Assembly: GCF_910594005.1 (NCBI RefSeq)
Contig: NC_057827.1
Span: 5,332,001 to 5,396,000 of the forward strand
DNA: 64,000 nt
Direction: 5' to 3'
From: Cervus elaphus
Lineage: Eukaryota > Chordata > Mammalia > Artiodactyla > Cervidae
In this document: piece by piece, positions 31,804 through 45,619 of the stretch
Layout of the letters: every line of letters starts with the position of its first letter
Position numbering within the stretch: position 1 is the first letter of the stretch
Translations under genes and position numbers: made by a program
The notes under the pieces: generated by a model
Told to the model about the DNA's origin: nothing
What the model saw: the letters and a program-made list of their open reading frames with translations, nothing else
The model's database searches: none

Positions 31804-34739
31804 TATGACACTGGTAATTACTGTGATGCCATTAATATCTCACTGCTATGTGAGTTCCCATGTAGTTTAGCCACTGTATCATTATTATTTGAAACAACAG
31901 AGTCTTGGACTCAGATACACAGTTCTTTGTGTTTAGTATTTTGTGTCATCCATAGACATACCAGAGAAGGGGCTTTTAACAGAAGTTTTTGGCATAAAAG
32001 TGATAAGATTATAAAAAGTAAAGTAGAATAATAAACATTTTCAATAAGTCATAATACAATAATGGAAAGACAATAAATGAAATATAGAAAGTAATGAAAA
32101 CTAAATAAATTGTAAGTTGGAAAGTTAATAATGCCAACACAATACAATACATAATTATATTAAGTGGAAATATTTTAAAATCTGGAGCTTAGCAGACATA
32201 ATTAAAATGAAACTATATACTGTTTAACTATATACTACATACAATAGAAGAATACAGAAACATTATAAGGATGAAAAACTAATCAGAGGTGTTACAACTT
32301 TTGAGCAGAGTTTGTTATTAAGGATTAACACACAACTGGAGATACATATAGTATATAAACATGAAATTATAATTTACTAGGAAGATAAACTATTCCAATT
32401 TTCTGTTTAGTATCATAGTATTAGATAAGCAAATAAATTATTGATAAGCAAGCTACAAAATGTTGGTAGACAATTTGAATACTTCTCAAAACTGAACAAG
32501 CAAAGAAAGAAACAATGTGGGCTGAATAGCACAATTTTAACAGTTTACCTAGTTGACATGTATAAGATGCTGTATATCAACTGCAGAAAGCTCTCCTACT
32601 GCCTGACATAGCTGAAAGTATCCTGGGGACCTGAGTCACAGAGGTGGCAGAATTCCCTGACTGTCTAAGAAAGACAGGACACATTTACAGAGTTTATACT
32701 CTTCAAAACAGTAATTTAATTCTCAGAACCACCTTATGACGTACTGGCTATAATTTTTATCACCATCATGATGAGATGAATAAGAGAGAGAGGTGTTAAG
32801 TTACTTGCCTATATAGCTCTGACCTGTAGGCATAAATAAGTGGAACAGCAGCGAATGAACCTCAGGTAGTGTATTTCCAGAGTACAGGCACCATGCTTCC
32901 TCTTGTCCCACATCTATGACTGAGAGCAGGTGGACCCACTTAATATAGCTACTGGAAATGCATGTGCAATATTTATGTGTGGAGTTTCATAAACTGCCCA
33001 GTGGGACAGAGGTGAGCATAAGTGAGCTACAGGATTTCTGTAGTATTGGAGTTCTGGGGCTTTATCTGTGGGCTGCCAGACCCAGTATTTCTTAGTTCAA
33101 CACTCAGAATGTGTCTCAGCTGCCTGTATTTATAAACTGCCTCTTTCTTATTACATGATTCCTGATTCTGTGGGTGAATATCTCAGCCTGTTTCACTGAG
33201 GTCTTGGTCATATTCCTTCCCTCTTGATCCTTGTTATCCAAATAATTCCTCAGTCAAGAGGCCCTTGATTCCTGGTTATTACCAGCATGTAGGGTGAGTG
33301 ATTCCAAATTGGAAATCCAAATATATTTCCACTCTCTAGGCTTCCCTAGCCATGCAGAGGAAAGGGAACTTAGATGACCAAGCAACCAAAGAGTAGGACC
33401 AGATGGGGCAGTCTCAAAGACTGCACTAACCCCAGAGGCTCAAAACATGAGCTCTGTGTGGTGACTGTGCTGTCAAGGAGGACAATTTAAGCCAAGCACA
33501 ACAAGCTTTGAAACGTTTGTCCTAATAATGCACTATCTAATGTGAAATATCACATTTTGTTCAAATATTTTGACCCAAACAATTATATAAGGTGATCTTT
33601 ATATAGCATGTGAGAAGGGTCCATAGAACATAATATGGTTTGGGAGACAAAGGATGACTGTAATCCTGACTGCATATTACCATCCCTGCAGTCAGGAGCA
33701 AGTTATTTAAACTTCCTATACCTCAGTTTCTTTATATGAGAAATGGGTATAACACCATCTATTTTTCTGGAGTGTTGTGAGTGTCAAGTGTAATTTGGAC
33801 AATGCTTGGGACATAGGTGGTATTTTTAAAATATCATGTACAAAGGTGGTATTTGTGTACTTGTGAACCTGAGAAAGCTTGCACAAGAATTAAAACACAA
33901 CCAAGTTTTTCTCTTTGGTAATCTTTGGAATTTGTCTTAAGGTAACATTATTTTAAAATGATTTTCTTAGAAAATGGTACATTAACTTTATATTCATGAT
34001 TTAAAAAAGACCAAGTAATATTTTTAGCAAATGTCACTCAGTTGAAACCAAAAATGTGCTATTCAATTCCTGAAAATATAACAAAAATTATGTTATTTCT
34101 GACTGATACCTACATGAGGAAAATAAGAAATAAGATTTAAAAAAAAAAAAAAATGGGATTCCCTGTTCCTCATCAGCTCATTCAGGAAGAGATCAAATAA
34201 CAGGGATATCACCAGGACTGAAGCTGGGTGAAGTGTCCTGAGGGCCTGCCCATAAGGACAAATGAACCACCCCTGCTGCAGTTAGGAACAAAGGAGCCCT
34301 TTGCCATACAAAGGTTTGCTCTGTAACTGATTCAGAGTGTATGCTGCTCCCTCCTCCAGGAGATTTATGGATTCAGCCTCTGGGGCTTGTAGCATACAGA
34401 GTGTCATTCTGACCACACAAAGAATGCGTGAATGAAGCAGATCTGATTTTATTATGCTTCATTTGTTTAAATTTGGTGGATGTAAAGACTTAATGAAATG
34501 AATATGCTAAAAATTTACCTCATACTCCTTCATTAAGTCCATTTACTGGATCTCAGTGACTTAAAGGGAAAGATTTCTAATTCACATTTGATTCCTATAT
34601 GGTGTTCCATTTTTCATTTTTGCAAATATCACAAGGGTGTGAGTTCTGTTTCCACAGCAAATGCTAAACTACAACCTAAGTGTCAAATGAAGTTGAGGTG
34701 GGGATGAAAAAAGGGGTACTTGGAAAATAACCCAAAACT
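31804..34739. other. AT-rich DNA with two MIR relics
   Basis: MIR-like blocks at about 32700-32870 ('taattctcagaaccacctta', 'gttaagttacttgcc') and 33640-33830 ('ggagcaagttatttaaactt', 'cctcagtttctttat', 'tgagaaatgggta'), both sense. 32000-32600 is very AT-rich and resembles old L1. Nothing else is recognised and no gene is seen. Confidence 0.5.
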
Positions 34740-36240
34740 GGTTCAAAGAAATAAATTAACACATGTTAGAATTTTTGCCATGAAAAATATTGCATATCAC
34801 ATTTTCTAGAGTAGATCACTAACAAAAATAACTGGCTATGTATTAGATCACAATGAAACTGTCATTTAAATTGAAAAAATAGTAGTACAGGCAACGGTCT
34901 CTGATTCAAGACAAGAAAATAAACAACCACGGCTGCTGCTGCTGCTAAGTCGCTGCAGTCGTGTCTGACTCTGTGCAATCCCATAGACAGAAGCCCACCA
35001 GGCCCCCCCGATCCTGGGATTCTCCAGGCAAGAACACTGGAGTGGGTTGCCGTTTCCTTCTCCGATGCATGAAAGTGAAAAGTGAAAGTGAAGTCGCTCA
35101 GTCATGTCTGACGCTTAGCGACCCCATGGACTGCAGCCTAACAGGCTCCTCTGTCCATGAGATTTTCCAGGCAAGAGTACTGGAGTGGGGTGCCATTGAC
35201 TTCTCTGAAACCACTACTATATAGAGATTTTTAAAATACCTCTCTCAAAAATAATTTGATGAAAGAGTAAATTCAAAATCATCTAGAAAGACAGAATAAG
35301 GTAATTAAAATTTATGCATACTGTAATCTATGGAATAGTGCTGAATCTGCACTCAGAGTAAAAATAATGTTAAATACTAATATACAATGTCTATAAATAC
35401 AGTTTACATAATTGATTACATATCCAAATCTGTATGTTTTAAGGAAACTACAACATTCAGAGGCACACACACACACTAGTAAGCAGAATTAAGAATGATT
35501 AAAGCAAAAATTAGTGGATCATAAAATGCAAATATTTAAGCTGTTTTTGAGAAAAATCAATAAACAGATAAACCATTAATGTAATAAAAATAAAGGAGGA
35601 AATGCAATTAAACAAAATAGGAAACTATGAATAGGACATACTCAGAGAAAAGCATACACCAAAGAAATAGGAAATAAACCCTTGTTACACTAAGACAGAT
35701 TTACTTGGAAATGTGATAGGACTTTAAAATTTTCAACATGATTTTCCAAACAACAATCTAAGACACAAATAACCAAAACAATTACTAACGAAAAATTAAA
35801 GTTTCAGAAATGTACTTATGCCCTTGACTGCCCCAAAAGACATCTGTCCCAGAAATTTACTAAAACCTTTAAATAGATTGCAATGCTATATACACCACTC
35901 CAGAGAAGAAAGAGGAGATTTAGTTATCATATGAGCGACACCTAACATTGATATCAGAATGTTTCTAATACAGTATAACACAGAGTTAACTAGAGCCCAG
36001 TCTCATTTTCAGTTGTGAATATTGATGCCAAAATAATCTCAAATGAAAAACTGACAAACAAGCAAAACTAGCACAGTAGAAGGAGAGTACATCAAGAAAG
36101 AGTAGGTTATTTTCCAAGTAAAAAGGATGGTAGAATATGAAAAAATATTTTATCTTAATGTAGCAAAATAAATAATTATTTGGACATCTTCTTATATCTG
36201 AAAAAAACACTAAATTCAAGATCTATATTTTATATAGATA
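34740..36240 (+). mobile_element. Old L1M ORF2, sense, interrupted by BOV-A2
   Basis: Weak but ordered matches to L1 RT (for example 'ctcattttcagttgtgaata' at about 36003 and 'gatgccaaaataatctcaaa'). Full of stops. Confidence 0.5.
34935..35208 (-). mobile_element. BOV-A2 SINE (dimer), antisense
   Basis: Two antisense monomers in a row: 34950-35062 (gtcgtgtctgactctgtgca to ggttgccgtttccttctcc) and 35090-35200 (gtcgctcagtcatgtctgac to ggggtgccattgacttctc), joined by 'gaaagtgaaaagtgaaagtg'. The (CTG) run at the left belongs to the element's tail. Confidence 0.93.
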
Positions 36241-36835
36241 TGTGAGTTGTGTTATCTATATATATGTGTGTGTACATGTATATAGTATACATCTATAAAA
36301 TTTTTAGTGCACAGTCACAAAACACATGACTAAAGGAAGCAAAGGAGGTAAAAATAGTAAATAATGGAGGAAATTATTAATTATGATTGATTTGATTTAT
36401 TTAAAAATATGTCAAATAGATACACAATTATCCAACTTAAGAAAATGAGGAAAAAATAGCAACAAAATGCAAATATGGAGTAGGACACACACTCAATTCA
36501 TAGGAATTCACCACAGAGAGGTTCTATTAAACATACAAAAGAACATTACTCAATCAGATACCAATTAATTGCAGAACTTGAAAGAAGTTGATAGTTTTTA
36601 GGCTCATGTAATTAATTACACATTGACTACACAAAATATAACCTAATATTTAACATGAGTAAATTATTTCACAGAATGCAGTTTTACCAAAAAAAAAAAA
36701 AAAATAGGGATTTTCATAAAATCTTTAAAGAACAAATATTTCAGTACCATTTTACACAATTTGGAAATCATTATCAGATGGAAAATGGAAATTAGGACCA
36801 CTTATGTGGTTTTATTTTGTTCTATTATTTTTTTC
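36241..36835. other. AT-rich, unassigned
   Basis: TA/TG-rich patch at 36225-36300 and an A-run at 36690-36705. No gene or clear repeat. Confidence 0.4.
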
Positions 36836-36839
36836 AGGT

Positions 36840-37330
36840 TTTCTTAGATACAGTTAACATAAAATTGTATAGGTTTAAGATGTAAAATATATGATTTGAT
36901 ATATGTATATGTTGCATCCCTCACATAGTTAACAATTTGTGTGTGTATGTGATGAGAACTTTTTAAATCTACTGTTTCAGTGACTTTACAATATAAAGTA
37001 CCTTAATTATTAGCTAGTCACCATGCTGTACATTAAATCCCCGGAACCTGTCTTATAACTGGAAATGTGTACTCTGACCACCTTCACCCATTTCCCCCGT
37101 TTTACTCCCCTACCCTGGCAGCCGCTGTCCTGCTCCCTGTTTCTCTGAGTCCATTTTTTTTTTTTTTTAGATTCCAGCTATAAATGATATAGCATTTGTC
37201 TTCTCTGTCTGATTTATTTCACATAGCATAATGCCTCAAGGATCATCCACATTGTAATAAATGTAGGATTTGTTTACTGTTTATGGCTGTATGATATTCC
37301 ATTGTATGATGCATAATTTATGCCAAAGTA
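36840..37330 (-). mobile_element. L1M 3' UTR, antisense
   Basis: 'gtgatgagaactttttaaatc', 'tagctagtcaccatgctgtac', 'attaaatccccggaacctg', 'ttatggctgtatgatattcc' are in consensus order. A T-run at 37155-37170 interrupts it. Confidence 0.85.
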
Positions 37331-37339
37331 TAATCATGA

Positions 37340-37960
37340 TACTGTGTACACACACACATTTGCACACAAATGATTAAATGATTTATTGAAATATGGTTTA
37401 TTTATGAAAATAATCATGTACCTGATGTAAAATGTAAATATATTGGTAATAGCCAGAATAAAAGTATTTCATCATTTTCATTCTTTTAACAAGGAAACTA
37501 ATCATAAAATTGTCTCCTGTGATCAAGCAAAAACAGGTAGATCCCCTGTCTGTACTGACAGTCAGTATTATTTTGAGAATCAGTACAATTGAATGCAAAA
37601 TAAAACAAATGAGGCATATAAAATTTCAAAGAAGGATGTAAATTTATCTTTCTGAGATAATATAACATTTGATGTTGAAAATCCAAAACTATCTGGAAAA
37701 CTTCAGAAAAAAACTCTGTAAGAAGCTACGAAAAAATAATGGAAGTTTCATATATAAAATGTAGAAAATTTAATGGAGACTTTTTTATGGAGACAATAAA
37801 TTGTATAGAAATAAGCAAAAATAAGTCTGGAAAAGCTGCAAAATTAAGCACTTTGATAAGATAATTATTCTTAAAAAAAATACTTGAAGAAGTTAAAATG
37901 TATACCATGGAATTTGATAGGGAAGTTCAACATATTATTGTCAGTTCTTTACGTTCATTT
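37340..37960. other. Probable old L1 remnants
   Basis: AT-rich. The 37640-37900 stretch loosely resembles sense L1 RT ('tctggaaaagctgcaaaatta'). Not firm. Confidence 0.35.
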
Positions 37961-38004
37961 ACGTACTTGACAAAATCCTAATAAATTACTCCTTTGAACT
38001 GACT

Positions 38005-38345
38005 TTTTGCCCACTCCATTCATATGTTGAACCTCTAACCCTCAATGTGGTGGTATTTTGAGGTGTTGGCTTTCAGAGGTAATTTGGTGTTGACGATGGA
38101 GCCCTCATGAATGGGATATGTCATTTAATAAGAAGAGACATAAGAGAGATGGTTTATCTCTATTCACCACATGAAGATACAGCTAGAAGATGCCCATCTG
38201 CAAAAAAGGAAAAGGGCCTCACTAAGAACCCGACTATGCTGGCAGCTCAACTTCAGCCTCCAGAACTGTGAGAAATAAAGGCTGTTTTTATGCCACCCAG
38301 TCTGTGGCATTCTGCTATAATAGCCTGAACTGAAAAAGACAGAAA
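38005..38345 (+). mobile_element. MaLR LTR (MST/MLT1 type)
   Basis: 'catatgttgaacctctaacc', 'gagccctcatgaatggga', 'ccagaactgtgagaaataaag', 'cacccagtctgtggcattct' match the MaLR LTR in order. Confidence 0.85.
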
Positions 38346-38534
38346 TGAGTAATGAGAGGTAGATGCTTCTCTCACATCTACCTAAAAATGTGGAAGTAGT
38401 TTTGGAACTGGTAATAGGTAGAGGCTGGAAGAATCATGAGGTGCCTGCTAGAAAGATTGATATTGCTATGCAGTCTTCTATTAATAAAAGTAACTGGTGA
38501 AGGCTCAGAAAGGAAGGTGGAGAGATGTAGGGAA

Positions 38535-38795
38535 TTGCTGTTGTTCATTCACTAAGTCATGGCTCTTTGTGACTCTATGGACTTCAACACCCCAGACTTC
38601 CCTGTCCTTCACTATCTCCCGGAGTTTTCTCAGATTCATATCCATTGAGTTGGTGATGCTATCTAACCATCTCATCCTCTGCCATCCTCTTCTCCTTTTG
38701 CCTTCAATCTTTTCCAGCATCAGTCTTTTCCTGCGTTGGCTCTTGGCATCAGGTAACCAGAGTATTCAAGCTTCAACTTCAGCATCAGTCCTTCC
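38535..38795 (-). mobile_element. BovB 3' end, antisense
   Basis: 'ttgttcattcactaagtcat' to 'cttcaacttcagcatcagtcc', then an (AC) patch. Confidence 0.9.
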
Positions 38796-40145
38796 ACACA
38801 CACAGAAAATCACATACATAATATTGGTAGAAATTAGCATGGTAATGGACATTCTGATGAGGTTTCAGGCATAAAAGGGAATGTGTTATTGGACAACATA
38901 GAAAATGTGACCCTTGTTGCAAAATGGCAAATAGAACTTGTGAGCAGTGAAATGGAAAATGGGCATTTAGGTGAAGAGATTTGTTACCAAAGGTTTAAGA
39001 AGCAGCTTGATTTTTACCATGTAGTAGGCAAAGTACAAATGGAGTCTGTAAGTGTGATCTAATTCTTATAACAACACCCAGAGTAGTATGCTAATACACT
39101 TTCTGATACCTAAAGAATACAGTGTTAATTGTGGTTAAGTTAAATAATTTGCCCTCTGTCAGGACCACATCCATAAAGTTGTGGAGAAAGGATTTGAACC
39201 TGAATTGTCTGATTCTAATTGGCCTCTCCCGTTCTGTCTACCTATTGATCTGGAATGAGTGTGTGTGTATGTGGGAGGGAGTGGCTCCTACATAAAACTA
39301 ATTGGAGAAAAGCACATATCCTTTCACAGTAAATGGACAAGACTCAAAGGTAAGGGCAAGCATCCCTGAATTGCTGGGAATAAAAATCACCCCAGATCTT
39401 ATCTTTCCATCTCATCTGCCTCTGAGCAAGGGGCTAGTTCTTCCACTATTTGGTTCTGTCTAGTTTCTCGGATTTTGTGTTCTCTTTGCTGTGCTTCTTT
39501 GTTTCTGGGCACAGTGATTCAGACTCCTTAACTGTGGCTTTCCTTATCTCTTCCAATATCACACCTTCCAAAATGGTATCACCCAAATAGTTAACAAGGG
39601 ATAGTAATTTGGGTCCTTTGAGAAGCAGGCACCAAAACAAAATTAAGTGTGCACAGATTTTATTGGGGCTAAATTCTCATGAGAAAAGTTAGGGAAAGGT
39701 CCAGAGAGGTGGGTAAACACTTCAGACCAAGACTGGCTGCAAGTGACAGAGAAAGAAGAGGATGGTAGGGTGGAAGCATCCTGATCTGATGTGCAGTCTA
39801 GTGAAGTCTCAATATGCCCATCCAGGAGTCCTCAAGCCACAGCTAGCCATCACCAGAGTCCCCTATCTCTCAGAAATTGTCCTCATCACATTCCCTTACT
39901 AACTGGGAGCAACCCATGGTAAGCATGGTTTTGACATAAACACAGTCATGGATTTCAGAGCACAGCTTTTGGGGCCCTTGGTTGGTTAAAGTCCTTGTAG
40001 TTGGAAGGATTTCCAAGTACCTGTTGAAGGAGCCAGAAGATCTTTCACTGTCCAACTGTGTTGCAATACCTGATGATGGACATACAATGAGATTGGAACT
40101 ATGACCCTTCCTTTGAAGTGCTCATTATTGTTATATCAATAAATA
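38796..40145. other. Unassigned DNA with one MIR relic
   Basis: MIR-like block at about 39030-39225 ('gatctaattcttataacaac', 'gttaagttaaataatttgcc', 'ggatttgaacctgaattgtc'). The rest has no recognisable gene or repeat; small open frames look random. Confidence 0.45.
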
Positions 40146-40149
40146 TTTT

Positions 40150-40410
40150 TTAATTGAAGTGCTGTTGATTTACAATGTTATGTTAGATTCAGGTGTATAA
40201 GAACATGATTCACTTATATTTTTCATATTATTTTCTATTGTAGGTTGTTAAGAGATATTAGGTATAGTTCACTGTGTATATCATTGTTGTTTACCTGTTT
40301 TATATATACCAGTGTATATATGTTAACTCCAAACTCCTAATTTATTTCCCCATCCTTCCCCACCCCCACTTACCCCTTTGGTAACTGTAACTTCGTTTCC
40401 TGCATCTGTG
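40150..40410 (-). mobile_element. Older L1 3' UTR, antisense
   Basis: 'ctgttgatttacaatgttatg', 'aggttgttaagagatatta', 'aactccaaactcctaattta' follow the antisense 3' UTR of an artiodactyl L1. Confidence 0.8.
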
Positions 40411-40424
40411 AAAGGCACTCCTTT

Positions 40425-42328
40425 TTTTTTTGCATATTTTAAAATTTATTTATTTTGATAAGAGGCTAATTACTTTACAATATTGTAGTGGTTTTTACCA
40501 TACACTGAGTCAGCCATGGGTATACATGTGTCCCCCATCCTGAAACCTCGCCCACCTCCCTCCCCATCCCATCCCTCAGGGTCATCCCAGTTCACTGGCT
40601 TGGACTGCCCTGTTTCTTACATTGAACTTGGACTGGTCATCTATTCCACATATGGTAATATACATTTTTCAATGCTATTTTTTCAAATTATCCTGCCCTC
40701 GCCTTCTCCCACAGAGTCCAAAAGTCTGTTCTTTACATCTGTGTGTCTTTTGCTGTCTCACATATAGGGTCATCATTACCATCTTTATAAATTCCACATG
40801 TATGTATTAGTATACTGTATTGGTGTTTTTATTTCTGGCTTGCTTCACTCTGTATAATAGGCTCCAGTTTCACCCACCTCATTAGAACTGATTCAAATGT
40901 GTTCTTTTTAATAGCTGAGTAATATTCCATTGTGTATATCTATCACAGCTTTCTTATCCATTCATCTGCCGATGGACGTCTAGGTTGCTTCCATGTCCTG
41001 GCTATTGTAAACAGTGCTGCAGTGAACATTGGGGTACACGTGTCTCTTTCAATTCTGGTTTCCTTGGTGTGTATGCCCAGCAGTCGGATTGCTGGGTCAT
41101 GGCAGTTCTATTCCCAGCTTTTTAAGGAATCTCCACACTGTTCTCCATAGTGGCTGTACTAGTTTGCATTCCCACTGACAGTGCAAGAAGGTTCCTTTTT
41201 CTCACCTTCTCCAGCATTTGTTTGTACACTTTTGGATACCAGCCAAAAATTCTGACCAGCATGAGATGGTACCTCATTGTGGTTTTGATTTGCATTTCTC
41301 TGATAATGAGTGATGTTGAGCATCTTTTCATGTGTTTGTTAGCCATCTGTATGTCTTATTTGGAGAAATATCTGTTTATTCTGTTTAATTCTTTGGCCCA
41401 TTTTTTAATTGGGTCATTTATTTTTCTGGTATTGAGCTGTGTGAGCTGCTTGTATATTTTTGAGATTAATTCTTTGCCAATGTAGGATACCAAGGATAGA
41501 TCCCTGGGTCAGGAAGATCCTCTGGAGAAGGAAATGGCAACCCACTCCAGTACTCTTGCCTGGAAAATTCCGTGGACAAAGGAGACTGGTAGGCTACAGT
41601 CCATGGTGTCGCACGGTCAGACACAACTGAACAACTGAATTTAAAAACCTTGTCAGTTCTTTGTTTGCTATTATTTTATCCCATTCTGTAGGCGGTCTTT
41701 TCCTTGCTTATCGTTTCCTTCATTGTGCAAAAGCTTTTAAGTTTAATTAGATCCCATTTGTTTATTTTTGCTTTTATTTCCACTGATCTACATTTCTGTC
41801 TTTGTGCCAGTACCATACTGTCTTGATGAATGCAGCTTTGTAATATAGTCTGAAGTCAGGCAGGTTGACTCCTCCAGTTCCATTCTTCTTTCCCAGGATT
41901 GCTTTGGCTATTCGAGGTTTTTAGTGTTTCCATACAAATTGTGAAATTATTTCTTCTAGTTCTGTGAAAAATAGCTTGATAGGGATTGCATTGAATCTAT
42001 AGATTGCTTTGTGCAGTATACTCATTTTCACTATATTGATTCTTCCGATCTGTGAACATGGTATATTTCTCTGTCTGTTTCTATCATCCTTGATTTCTTT
42101 CATCAGTGTTTTATAGTTTTCTATATATAGGTGTTTTGTTTCTTTAAGTAGATTTATTCCCGAGTATTTTATTCCTTTTGTCACAATGGTGAATGAAATT
42201 ATTTCCTTAATATCTCTTTCTGTTCTCTCATTGTTAGTGCATAGGAATGCAAGTGATTTCTGTGTGTTAATTTTATATCCTGCAACTTACTCTATTCATT
42301 GATTAGCTCTAGCAATTTTCTGGTGGAA
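40425..42328 (-). mobile_element. L1-BT type, 5'-truncated, antisense
   Basis: Poly(T) start at about 40420, 3' UTR ('aagaggctaattactttac'), ORF2 C-terminus in reverse, ending in the RT region near 42328. Possible duplication gaaaggcactc (about 40408) and ggaagacactc (about 42326), imperfect. Interrupted by a SINE at 41480-41640. Confidence 0.9.
41480..41640 (+). mobile_element. Bov-tA SINE, 5'-truncated, inside L1
   Basis: Begins in the middle of the tRNA-like head (gccaatgtagg), then 'gatccctgggtcaggaag', the body and the end. L1 resumes at 'ttgtcagttctttgtttgc'. Confidence 0.9.
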
Positions 42329-43529
42329 GACACTCATTCTTAATAGAGTTTCCTTTTTGAGGGCTCCAATCAGTCAAAGAACCAAACAACTAAAGAATTG
42401 GAGACTCTGTAATAATGAAAGCAGGTGCTACAAAAAATAAAGGCAGAATAGCCAACTAAGGCAGTTGGGGTAGATCTAAACAAAAGGCATTGAGTCTGGC
42501 CCTGTGCACTTTGCAGATTTTCTCCTAAGCTACTTTTCTCATCACAGAGGTGTCATATTTTCTCTTCCTAATTCTCTCTCTCTCTCCTCTCTGCTATCTT
42601 AATATATATTATACAATGGTGCCATTATCCAGACTGTCACATAAGAGGCAGAGGAAACACTAGACTATGCTTATAGAATGGACAAGGTTTTTGAGGACTA
42701 GATACATGCCAGGTTGAAAGTTAACACCATATCTTTGTTTTAGTAGCTTGGGCAAGTTAATGAAGTGCCCTATACCTCAGTTTACTCATCTGAGAGAAAA
42801 TGGTAATAACAGTATCTCATTTTCTGTGTTTATATGAAATCTGGATGAAAAGAATCAAATGGAATCTAGATACTATAAATAAGGAACTTTTGGGTATCTT
42901 GGAACCTAAGATGAGCATGATGGTTGTACTCAAGGATCTGGGCTCTACTAATATTTTTAAGGCAGGATCTATAGAGTTTATTATTCACACATGAATAACG
43001 ATTTAGGCAGGAGGCATATTAACCCAGTCCTCCCACGTTTTAAAGATAGTGGAATATTTTGTAATGTATTTTTGTAAGAGCAAAAACGTTAAAACTCTGA
43101 TGTTGAAAATCTTGTAATGTTACTTTTTATTTTCTAACAAACAAACAAAAAAAAAACTATACTTTTGGAAGCATGTAACTATTTAAGAAAATAGCAAAAT
43201 TAAGAAATGATGAAGTAATATTTCAATATTATCATCCACATATTTAAGAAAACATTGGTTATTAATAATTTATTTACAAAAAAATAAAGAAAATTAAAAT
43301 AATTCATTCTGATGTAAATCAGAAAGTTGGTGATTTATGGGGAAAGGGCCTTGGAAAACATGCTTAAATGATGGAAATGTTCTGTATCTCATATGGCCTT
43401 TGGCTGCACAGGTCTAATCACATGTTGGAGTGGCACTAATGGCCCAAAAGAAGCAAGTGCACATACCCTCTCAACTCCACAGTCAGTATTGTGACGTTTT
43501 TGGCTTGAAATTGGATAAGGTGAGAGGAG
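42329..43529. other. Unassigned DNA with one MIR relic
   Basis: MIR-like stretch at about 42715-42870 ('gcttgggcaagttaatgaag', 'cctcagtttactcatctgag'). The 43080-43330 stretch is AT-rich. No gene. Confidence 0.45.
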
Positions 43530-44278
43530 ATGACATCTCCCTTATGGCAGAAAGCAAAGAGGAACTAAAGAGCCTCTTGACGAAGGTGAGAGAGGAGAGT
43601 GGAAAAGCTGGCTTAAAACTCAACATTCAAAAACTAAGATAATGGCATCCAGTACCTTCACTCCCTGGCAAATAGATGGGGAAACAATGGAAACAGTTAC
43701 AGACTTTATTTTCCTGGACTGCAAAATCACTGCAGATGGTGAATACAACTATGAAGTTAAAAAGCCCTTGCTCCTTGGAAGAAAAGCTATGACAAACCTA
43801 GACAGTATATTAAAATGTGGAGACATTACTTTTCTGAGAAAGGTTCATATAGTAAAAGCTATGGTTTTTCCAGTTTGCATGTATGGATGTTAAAGTTGGA
43901 CCATAAAGAAGGCTGAGCGCTGAAAAATTGATACTTCTGAACTCTTGAGAGTCCCTTGGTCAGCAAGGAGATCAAAACAGTCAATCCTAAAGGATATCAA
44001 TCCTGAATATTCACTGGAAGGACTAATGCTGGGGCTGAAGCTCCAATACTTTGACCATGTGATGCAAAGAACTGACTCACTGGAAAAGACCCTGATGCTG
44101 GGAAAGACTGAAGGCAGGAGAAGAAGAGGATAACAGAGGATGAGATGATTAGATGGTATCATCGACTCAATGGACATGAGTTTGGGCAAACTCTGGGAGA
44201 TGGTGAAGGACAGGGAAGTCTGGCATGCTACAGTCCATGTAGTTGTAAAGATCTGGACATGACTGAGCAACTGAGCAA
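43530..44278 (+). mobile_element. BovB 3' part, sense
   Basis: From just after the YADD block (tcccttatggcagaaagc) to the terminal 'gactgagcaactgagcaac'. Sense and antisense small open frames are remnants. Confidence 0.92.
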
Positions 44279-44479
44279 CAAGAAATTTACACCATAAACA
44301 TTGACAAACAGCACATCAGCAATTGTTTGTCTAGAGAGCTAGTTAACCACCACATCACTGTAAAAAATCTATATATTTGCCATAAGTCATTACATTTATA
44401 TGGTTTAAAATTTTGGACACTTCAATTTGCATGCATTTTAACTTAATACAAATAATAATAGAAAGTTTTCTTCCACTTC

Positions 44480-45440
44480 AATTACAGCCTTTTTGAACCA
44501 AAAAGACACCTTTGCCCAAGTCATTGCCATTCCAGACAGTGCCTCTAAATTCATAAAAGGGAAATACATTTGCCTACAGGGCATGCAGGTAAAACAATCA
44601 AAAGTGTAAAAATCAATTTGGATGTAATCAGTGCGACATTTATCTCAAACTGATTCTCCTCCTGATGGCCCCTGGGCTTTTTCTTTCATGGCTGTGGTGA
44701 CATGGCCCCATGCTATGTGGAACAAATTCTTAGCCTTCCTGATAGACACCAGTAACTCTTCCTCCTCAGGCAAGATGGTAAATGCCCTCTAGTACCAAGT
44801 TAAATAAGGCACTGAATGTCAACACTCTGTCATTAACAATGTGCTTGAGACTGGAGATATTAAGCCAAAACCTTCCTTTTCAAAAGCCCCTTTTGGCCAA
44901 AACCTAAGCCAACCACTAATAAAAGGCACGTCACCATTGACTATCAGAAACTCAATACTCTGATTCCCCTTGATTAAGACTCCAATTCCTGATATTTCAG
45001 AATTGTTTGAGGCCATAACAGTGGTTCAAGAAATGACCTTAACCTAGTTAACATGTTCTGTTCTGTTCTGTTCCCATTATGGGGAAAATCTAAGTCCACT
45101 TTGCTTTCACTCTGGACAAAGCTTGAATCACATATACACAGCTCCTGGAAGGTATTTAAACAGTTCTGTAATTGTAGAACTCTGATGCCAGTATTTAAAT
45201 CCCTTACAAGTGGGAAATGTCATTTTTGGTATCATGTTGATCCTGAGGGTCCCTACGAGGAAGCAGGATGGATGGATGTGTATAACCTCACATATTGCCT
45301 ACACCAGTACAGCTGGACAGTCCATCCCTCACAATATCTGAGGCTCAGAATCACTTGTCAAGCTTCTGTCCATTATTTGGTCCTCTGTGAGCTTGAAAGT
45401 TTCCCAGTCAGAAATCTGTGACTCACCATTAAACAAGCTA
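44480..45440 (+). pseudogene. Decayed ERV pol fragment (class I-like)
   Basis: Around 44920-45035 the plus strand, split over frames with stops, shows TIDYQKLN and, after a shift, the ISELFEAITVVQ string. This is the start of the reverse-transcriptase core as found in class I (gamma-like) endogenous retroviruses. The flanks have scattered open pieces but no intact frame. Not functional. The family assignment is an inference from these short strings. Confidence 0.5.
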
Positions 45441-45619
45441 CAAACAGGGACAGGACAGCACATCCCAGGTAATTTCGTGTTCTAGAGGCAACACATACAT
45501 TACTGTCACTAATTTTTCACTGTAGATATATAAGCCTTCCACCTGAACCTTGGGCAAAGCCCTAACTGTGATTTGGAAATCAGCCCACAGGAAGGCTCCC
45601 AAGCTTTACCTGTAGTTCT